Shown: piece after piece, positions 12,685 to 17,283 of the stretch
Numbering within the stretch: the first letter of the stretch is position 1
Layout of the letters: the number at the start of each line of letters is the position of its first letter
Assembly: GCA_945787295.1 (NCBI GenBank)
Contig: CALZHQ010000062.1
Location: 1 to 17,283 of the forward strand
Length of the DNA: 17,283 bases
Direction: 5' to 3'
Origin: an uncultured Desulfuromonadales bacterium
GTDB taxonomy: Bacteria; Desulfobacterota; Desulfuromonadia; Desulfuromonadales; Geopsychrobacteraceae
Translations under genes and position numbers: made by a program
The notes under the pieces: model-generated
What the model was told of the DNA's origin: nothing
Database searches by the model: none
What the model saw: only the letters and a program-made list of their open reading frames with translations

Positions 12685-13623
12685 ATGAGTAAAGTAAGTC
12701 GGAGAAAATTTCTTGCCGGGAGTCTCGCCGGAGGTGCAGCGGTCATGTTGTCACCAGCCAAAAAAGCCTTGGCTGCCGGAGAATTCAGCGGATTCCCGGA
12801 TGGGATGGGCGTACTGGTCGATCTGACCCGCTGCGTCGGCTGCCGCAGCTGCGAAGCCGCCTGTAATAAAGAACAGAAACTGCCGGCCCCGGATCAATCG
12901 TTTGATGATTATTCAGTCTTTGATCAGACCTTCCATCATGGGACCCAGAAACGGCGTCCGACCGAGAAGGCCTACACGGTGGTCAACCGCTATGAGCCGG
13001 AAGGGAGCGATAAACCGGTTTACCGCAAGATTCAGTGTAACCATTGTAACGAGCCGGCCTGCCTGACTTCCTGCTTTGTTAATGCCTACACCAAGACTCC
13101 CGAAGGTGCAGTCATCTATGATTCCAGCGTTTGTGTCGGTTGTCGGAACTGCATGATCGCCTGCCCGTTCCATGTGCCAGGCTACAGCTATTCAAAAGTT
13201 ATCGACCCGGTGGTCAAGAAGTGCATCTTCTGCTACGACACCCGCCTCAAAGAAGGCAAGCCGCCAGCATGTGTTGATGTCTGTCCTGCCCAGGTCATGA
13301 CCTTCGGTAAGCGCAAAGATCTGCTGAAAATCGCCCGGGCGCGGATCAAGAAGAACCCGGAAAAATATCAGGATGAAATCTACGGCGAAAAGACTGTTGG
13401 TGGCACCGGTTGGTTGTACCTTTCCGCAGCTCCATTTGAAGAGCTCGGTTTCGATACCACCCTGCAGCAAGAGCCGATTATCAATAACGTCAAGGGCTTC
13501 CTCGGTATGGTGCCGATGGTTCTGGCAATCTGGCCGGCCATGTTTACCGGATTCCATCTGCTGGCGACCAAGAACAAGGGTCACGACGACCATGACAGTC
13601 ATGCCGAGGAGGGAGAAGAATAA
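12685..13623 (+). CDS. Tat-exported ferredoxin subunit with four Fe-S motifs and C-terminal anchor
   Basis: A 312-residue protein. SRRKFLAG at residues 5-12 with the following hydrophobic run is a Tat signal. Sixteen cysteines form four [4Fe-4S]-type groups: C50-C60, C118-C130, C150-C160 and C180-C200 (the first and third read CVGCRSCEAAC and CVGCRNCMIAC). This matches the HybA/DsrO/NrfC-like electron-transfer subunits. Near the C-terminus a hydrophobic segment (GMVPMVLAIWPAMFTGFHLL) should anchor it in the membrane, as in HybA; the tail is rich in His and Asp/Glu (HDDHDSHAEEGEE). The ribosome site AAGGAG lies just upstream of ATG 12685. Its TAA overlaps the ATG of the next gene by one base. 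It would pass electrons between the HybB/NrfD-type quinone subunit and the pentahaem cytochrome. Confidence 0.95.
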   Translation: MSKVSRRKFLAGSLAGGAAVMLSPAKKALAAGEFSGFPDGMGVLVDLTRCVGCRSCEAACNKEQKLPAPDQSFDDYSVFDQTFHHGTQKRRPTEKAYTVVNRYEPEGSDKPVYRKIQCNHCNEPACLTSCFVNAYTKTPEGAVIYDSSVCVGCRNCMIACPFHVPGYSYSKVIDPVVKKCIFCYDTRLKEGKPPACVDVCPAQVMTFGKRKDLLKIARARIKKNPEKYQDEIYGEKTVGGTGWLYLSAAPFEELGFDTTLQQEPIINNVKGFLGMVPMVLAIWPAMFTGFHLLATKNKGHDDHDSHAEEGEE

Positions 13624-14942
13624 TGAAAACTTTAGCGAAGCACGGGATTAAACCCCTGGAAGGGGCAGAGAGCAAGGATGGCAAAAAGTGGAATATCATG
13701 GAGAAACTGTTCCTCGGCCTGACTCTTGATCAATACATCGGTCAGGTGGTGCGGAACAAGTTCAACTGGATTCTGGCGGCCATCATGGCGATCGGTGTTC
13801 CCTTTATCATTTACCGTTTCATCTTCGGTCTCGGCGCAGTGACCCACTCCTCTTACGATTATCCCTGGGGCCTGTTCCTCGGTTTCGGTCTCTTCTGTAT
13901 GGTTCCGCTTTCGGCGTCCGGTTTCATGCTGGGGACGACCTGTGAATTATTCGGCCGGCACGACTTTGAGCCGATCGAGCGGCTGGCCCTGTTGAACGGT
14001 CTGCTCGGTTACTTCTTCGCGGTTGTCTATCTGCTGGTTGACCTGGGGCAGCCCTGGCGTCTGGCCTATCCGATGGTCTATGCCTGGGGCCCGGCCGCCG
14101 TCCTGTTTCTGGTCGGTTGGCATGTCGCCACCTACCTGTCGGTGCAGGTTGCCGAAGTTTCGGTTGCCTTCTTCGAGTGGATCGGTTGGCCGAACGCCAA
14201 AAAGTTCATCCGCAAGGGAACTATCGGCCTGACCGTGTCCGGTATCATCCTGTCGACCCTGCATCAAGGTGCTCTAGGGGCTCTGTTTACCTATGCGCCG
14301 GGCAAGGTTCATCCCTTGTGGTATTCGGCAGAGTTCCAGTGGATTCACTTCTTCGTCTCCTCGATCCCTGGTGGCCTCTGCATGGTTATCGCCGTCAGCA
14401 CCATCGTTATCATGACCATGAAATGGCGCTGTGACGATCGTTTCAAAGAGACTCTTGGCGATCTCACCATCAAGCTCGCAAAGGGTGCCAGCATGGGACT
14501 GATCACGTACTTGGTCATCAAGTTAATTGCCCTCGCCCATGACAACGAATGGGCTTACCTGGCCACCGGTTGGGGTGCCTGGTACTTGGTTGAAATGATC
14601 GGTTTCGTGGTTGCGCCGCTGATTATCTTTGCCTACGGCATCCGCCACAAGCTGGTCGGTATGGTCCGCATCGGTGCCTTTGTCACCATCGCCGGGATCG
14701 TTTTGAACCGCCTGAACACCGCGCTGATCACTTTCAACTGGAAGCTCTACCAGGAGATTCCGCATATCGCTGAAATCATCATCGCAATCACAATTTTCGC
14801 CATCTACATTGCCACTTATCGATTCATCCTCAACCGTTTGCCGATCCTCTATGCCTGGAAAGCGCAAACCCAGGAGGCACCAGAAGCAGTTGCCATGCCG
14901 GCAAGTCCAGAGCGAGAGCAGGAAATTCCTGCTCGGGCTTGA
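13623..14942 (+). CDS. HybB/NrfD-family quinone-interacting membrane subunit
   Basis: A 439-residue integral membrane protein with about ten hydrophobic segments, longer than the common eight-helix NrfD and closer to HybB/DsrP-like subunits. The cytoplasmic N-terminal part (about 45 residues, KPLEGAESKDGKKWN) precedes the first helix. Conserved-looking polar membrane residues include the loop DLGQPWR (Arg in the quinone-site region of the family), WGLFLGFGLF and STLHQGALG. It would bind menaquinone and pass electrons through the ferredoxin subunit. ATG 13623 overlaps the upstream TAA (TAATG), so synthesis is coupled. The C-terminal tail is Pro/Glu/Ala-rich and probably cytoplasmic. It is the last gene before a strong terminator. 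Confidence 0.93.
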   Translation: MKTLAKHGIKPLEGAESKDGKKWNIMEKLFLGLTLDQYIGQVVRNKFNWILAAIMAIGVPFIIYRFIFGLGAVTHSSYDYPWGLFLGFGLFCMVPLSASGFMLGTTCELFGRHDFEPIERLALLNGLLGYFFAVVYLLVDLGQPWRLAYPMVYAWGPAAVLFLVGWHVATYLSVQVAEVSVAFFEWIGWPNAKKFIRKGTIGLTVSGIILSTLHQGALGALFTYAPGKVHPLWYSAEFQWIHFFVSSIPGGLCMVIAVSTIVIMTMKWRCDDRFKETLGDLTIKLAKGASMGLITYLVIKLIALAHDNEWAYLATGWGAWYLVEMIGFVVAPLIIFAYGIRHKLVGMVRIGAFVTIAGIVLNRLNTALITFNWKLYQEIPHIAEIIIAITIFAIYIATYRFILNRLPILYAWKAQTQEAPEAVAMPASPEREQEIPARA

Positions 14943-14954
14943 GGTAATGGCTTT

Positions 14955-14998
14955 CCTGGTCGACGGAGCAGCCGGGTTTCCGTCGACCAGGATTTTTT
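14955..14998 (+). terminator. Rho-independent terminator of the redox operon
   Basis: CCTGGTCGACGGA (14955-14967) pairs perfectly with TCCGTCGACCAGG (14979-14991) around an 11-base loop, followed by A and six T (14993-14998). It begins 13 bases after the NrfD stop. Confidence 0.92.
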
Positions 14999-15056
14999 AA
15001 AATGTCAAAGCAGCTAGGTTTTTGTCAGTGCCGGAAAGTTCGATTGCGGAGTGAGC

Positions 15057-15965
15057 ATGTTCAATAATCTGATCGCCAGAGCCATCGTTCCAATCACCAT
15101 CGCCGTAACCGGCTTTGTCGTTTTCGGCTGCATTTTACTCTATACCTTAATCAAGTCCGATATGACCGATGAGGCGGTTCTGCATGTTGATAACCTGGCC
15201 GAGACGGTATCCAAGTCGACCCGCTACGCGATGATGCAGGATGATCGGCAGTCGTTGCGCAACATCGTCGGCAACGTCGGGACCTTGGCCGAAGTGGGAC
15301 AGATCAGAATCTATGACCAGGGTGGGCGGATCCGTTTTTCCGGAGACCCGGCTGAGACAGAACCGACTGCCGCAAGTTCTGCCGTCGACCCCTGGGCCAG
15401 CCGAATGATGCAGCCTGATTATCCGGAGCGGACCAAAACCCATCATGACCTTGGCGGTGACAGCGGTTTGATCGCCGTCTCGATTCCGATTCTCAACGAA
15501 GCAAAGTGCTCCACGGCAGCCTGCCATTTTCATTCGGCAGCTGAGCCGGTGCTCGGCTTTCTGACCCTCGGGATCTCCAGCGAATCACTTGAGAAAACCC
15601 TTGATTTGTTAAGAAGCCGGATGATAATTTTCAGCGTGATGGTTCTCTTTTTAACGATCGGTGGCGTTGCGGCCCTGTTGAGAATGAACCTGTTTCTCCC
15701 GATCCAACGCTTGACTTTCTGCGCCAGACAGGCCGTCGAGGGGGTCAGTGCCAAAGAGCTGCCGAAAACGGGCAACAAGCTTGGCAGCCTGGAAAGGGAC
15801 TTCCGACAGCTGGTACAGCAACGTGACGATGCGCTGCTGGGTTGGCAGACCACTGGCAGTTCACAATTAGCTACAGAGAATGGTTCCGCTTTTGACTCCA
15901 GACTCGGAAACGACGATGCCGGACATCGAACCGTTGCGGCAACAGGTTCGGGCCAAAATCCGTAA
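15057..15965 (+). CDS. Kinase-less haem-sensor-like membrane protein with HAMP
   Basis: A 302-residue protein. ATG 15057 has GGAG (15048-15051) five bases upstream and is preferred over GTG 15051. TM1 (about 9-32), a periplasmic domain, TM2 (about 188-208) and a HAMP-like segment (LPIQRL ... NKLGSLERDFRQL) are visible. The periplasmic domain is clearly homologous to that of the kinase at 6883: both share MM/ML-x-DDR, VGT, QIR and FS-D patterns and the CX4CH block (here CSTAACHFHS, Cys151-Cys156-His157). The first CXXCH of the kinase is absent. After HAMP there is only a short Gln/Ser-rich tail: no HisKA, ATPase, methyl-accepting or GGDEF domain. It may modulate the kinase or signal through the overlapping 4-TM protein. 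Truncation of a former receptor is the alternative. Confidence 0.82.
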   Translation: MFNNLIARAIVPITIAVTGFVVFGCILLYTLIKSDMTDEAVLHVDNLAETVSKSTRYAMMQDDRQSLRNIVGNVGTLAEVGQIRIYDQGGRIRFSGDPAETEPTAASSAVDPWASRMMQPDYPERTKTHHDLGGDSGLIAVSIPILNEAKCSTAACHFHSAAEPVLGFLTLGISSESLEKTLDLLRSRMIIFSVMVLFLTIGGVAALLRMNLFLPIQRLTFCARQAVEGVSAKELPKTGNKLGSLERDFRQLVQQRDDALLGWQTTGSSQLATENGSAFDSRLGNDDAGHRTVAATGSGQNP

Positions 15966-16398
15966 GCTCGAACTGCTTTCGAGCAGCGGCTTATGGATAC
16001 TCGCCATCTTTACGGCACTGAGTATCGGAGCCTCGCGTGATTTCGATTTTCTGCCTTCATTCAGTGACAGCCTCCATGAGACGCTCGGCGCCGCTCCGCC
16101 AACCAATTTTATCAATTGGGCTCTGGTGCTTTACGGCTTCTCGGCGATCATCCTGGTGCTGACCCAGATGACCAGCGGCAAGCGGCCGCGCGGTGCCCTG
16201 GCTCATCTCGGTTATCTCAGTGCTTTTTATGCCTTCTACCATTTTTCCGGCGATCTGGCGGAGAACCTCTGGGCGGTTTTTACGGTCGGCATGACCATCC
16301 TCAGTTTGCAGAGCTATCATGTCTGGAACTTCTACAAAGACAAGATTCGTGAAGAGCAGGAAATTCTTGCCGAGCTGAATAAACTTGTCGAAGAGTAA
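15916..16398 (+). CDS. Four-TM membrane protein of unknown function
   Basis: A 160-residue protein I do not recognise. It has an N-terminal amphipathic helix (PLRQQVRAKIRKLELL), four hydrophobic segments (GLWILAIFTALSIGA; FINWALVLYGFSAIILVL; LGYLSAFYAFYHFSGDL; WAVFTVGMTILSLQS) and a C-terminal charged coiled-coil-like tail (YKDKIREEQEILAELNKLVEE). Start ATG 15916 overlaps the end of the sensor gene by 50 bases; an in-frame ATG at 15880 would overlap by 86 and has no better ribosome site, so neither start is firm. The overlap implies co-translation with the sensor and a linked role. Cytoplasmic helices at both ends suggest protein-protein contact. Confidence 0.75.
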   Translation: MPDIEPLRQQVRAKIRKLELLSSSGLWILAIFTALSIGASRDFDFLPSFSDSLHETLGAAPPTNFINWALVLYGFSAIILVLTQMTSGKRPRGALAHLGYLSAFYAFYHFSGDLAENLWAVFTVGMTILSLQSYHVWNFYKDKIREEQEILAELNKLVEE

Positions 16399-16475
16399 CC
16401 CTCCTGACTTGGCATCCCCCCTCTAGCTAAATAGATTTCTTGCCGGCTCTCTCCAACTGTTCCGTGCTGCTGCGC

Positions 16476-16481
16476 TATAAT
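16476..16481 (+). promoter_or_regulatory. Possible -10 box for the small Cse60-like gene
   Basis: A perfect TATAAT lies 47 bases before ATG 16528. No good -35 sequence is present at 16-18 bases, so the promoter is weak, activator-dependent or not real. Confidence 0.3.
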
Positions 16482-16527
16482 CTAATCTAATAAGTTCAAG
16501 TCGCCTAGCAGCTATGGGGAGGTCGCG

Positions 16528-16722
16528 ATGATCAAAGTTAAAACATTTGGTGAACCACTGGAGCCCTTTCGGGCCCGTAAAGAGCTGGAAGAGCTGGATA
16601 CCCGGATTAATAAGTTTATAAGCGATAACGGCATCAAAAAGGTGATATCTGTCAGCGACAGCACCACCCATGAAGAAGGTGGCACCATCGGCCTGATTCG
16701 GGTGCTGGTTTACGAGGGCTGA
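16528..16722 (+). CDS. Small Cse60-like protein
   Basis: A 64-residue soluble protein with a clear ribosome site, GGGGAGG (16516-16522), five bases before ATG 16528. It starts MIKVKTFGEPLE, continues with a helix (ARKELEELDTRINKFIS), then strand-like VISVSDSTTHE and IGLIRVLVYEG. The MIKVK-F start, LE-IN-F helix and closing hydrophobic strand resemble the Cse60 family named from Bacillus spore work; in Proteobacteria its role is unknown and sporulation is not implied. It stands alone between a gap and a possible terminator. Confidence 0.68.
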   Translation: MIKVKTFGEPLEPFRARKELEELDTRINKFISDNGIKKVISVSDSTTHEEGGTIGLIRVLVYEG

Positions 16723-16787
16723 TGCAGGGTTCGCGCTGACGGACAACAGCCGCTGATTGACGTTGTTCCAACGGTAAGAGCATTCCC

Positions 16788-16815
16788 CCCGCAGGGATTT
16801 TCCCCGGTGTTTTTT
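16788..16815 (+). terminator. Possible terminator after the Cse60-like gene
   Basis: CCG, a two-base bulge and GGGA pair with TCCCCGG around a short T loop, followed by TG and six T (16810-16815). The stem is imperfect and lies about 65 bases after the stop. Confidence 0.42.
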
Positions 16816-16920
16816 GAGTCCCGGTCAGAGTATTTGTCTGTTCGGCCGGGTTAAACAACGAGAGGGCAGCGACTCATTTATGTTCGACGGCCACCGCTGA
16901 GTTGAGTGAGGAGGGTACAG

Positions 16921-17283
16921 ATGAGAGCTTTGGGATTGGTTTTGCTGTTATTAAGTTTTGCGGCCGGTTTCGTTTGGGCAAAAAGCTATTCCTGCATAGA
17001 CGAGAGTGGACAGAGGTACATAGCCGGCAGCCTGCAGGGGTTGCCGGAAACCTGCCGGGCCGCGGCACAAGAGATTGATTCGGAAGCCGCTGTAGGTTCG
17101 TCGAACTCAGATCCTGTGGTTGTGGGTCAGGCGCAGCAGGATGCAGAGCAGGTCAGGGATTTGCGGCTGCGCGCGGAAAAACTGAAGCAACGTTACGAGA
17201 AGGCCTCTAAGGATAAAGCTCTCGTCAAAAATCGCTGGGAAACGGGTGCTCAGGAGAAAATAAAAAAAGCCGATACGGAATTG
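16921..17283 (+). CDS. Secreted coiled-coil protein, DUF4124-like N-terminus (3' partial)
   Basis: The frame opens at ATG 16921, five bases after GAGGAGGG (16908-16915), and runs open to the window end (121 codons). A Sec signal peptide (MRALGLVLLLLSFAAGFVWA) is followed by KSYSCIDESGQRYIAGSL and a second Cys in PETCRAA; this short Cys-flanked, DESGQ-containing unit resembles the N-terminal DUF4124 type seen in exported proteins. A Ser/Gln/Asp-rich linker then leads into a charged helix (residues about 75-121, rich in Lys, Arg and Glu) that looks coiled-coil. The rest lies outside the window. Periplasmic location is likely; function unknown. Confidence 0.72.
   Translation, partial: MRALGLVLLLLSFAAGFVWAKSYSCIDESGQRYIAGSLQGLPETCRAAAQEIDSEAAVGSSNSDPVVVGQAQQDAEQVRDLRLRAEKLKQRYEKASKDKALVKNRWETGAQEKIKKADTEL

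Overview
The window looks like a chromosomal segment of a Desulfuromonadales-type (Geobacter/Desulfuromonas/Pelobacter-like) anaerobic, respiring bacterium. This is inferred from content, not from a database match: multihaem c-type cytochrome, Tat-exported ferredoxin subunit, two NrfD/HybB-type quinone-interacting membrane proteins, c-haem-bearing sensor proteins and an NtrC-family regulator with a sigma-54 promoter. No rRNA, tRNA, CRISPR array, insertion sequence or phage gene was seen.

Layout. (1) 1-1068 is the 3' end of an NrfD-family membrane subunit, closed by a strong terminator. (2) 1197-2572 is a tight three-gene operon with a good sigma-70 promoter: isochorismatase-fold hydrolase, TraR/DksA zinc-finger protein, YdcZ-type DMT permease. 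It ends at a bidirectional terminator shared with a convergent secreted Cache-domain protein (2652-3125, minus). (3) A minus-strand operon (6603 to 3463) encodes a UbiD-family decarboxylase, a PLP-dependent cysteine synthase and a DUF3024-like protein. (4) 6883-9956 holds a convergent two-component pair: a histidine kinase whose periplasmic domain carries CXXCH and CX4CH haem-type motifs, and an NtrC-type sigma-54 activator. (5) 9957-10888 is a long AT-rich intergenic region with a well-matched -24/-12 sigma-54 promoter and candidate activator sites. (6) 10889-14942 is a redox operon: small signal-peptide/TM protein, degenerate receiver protein with an in-frame nested small membrane protein, 50-aa membrane peptide, pentahaem cytochrome c, Tat ferredoxin with four Fe-S motifs, and a HybB/NrfD-type quinone subunit, then a terminator. 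(7) 15057-16398 encodes a second haem-sensor-like membrane protein without kinase domain and an overlapping 4-TM protein. (8) 16528-17283 holds a small Cse60-like protein and the start of a secreted, Cys-containing coiled-coil protein cut by the window end.

Working model (inference). The haem-bearing kinase senses a periplasmic signal, perhaps redox state or a small ligand, and phosphorylates the NtrC-type regulator. The regulator activates the sigma-54 promoter of the adjacent operon, which makes a CbcSTU-like menaquinol/periplasmic cytochrome oxidoreductase with accessory small membrane proteins. The kinase-less paralogue of the sensor just downstream of the operon suggests a second sensing or modulating element. 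The most unusual parts are the nested small membrane protein behind a phospho-Asp-less receiver, the pair of paralogous small membrane proteins, and the haem-sensor pair with different motif content.
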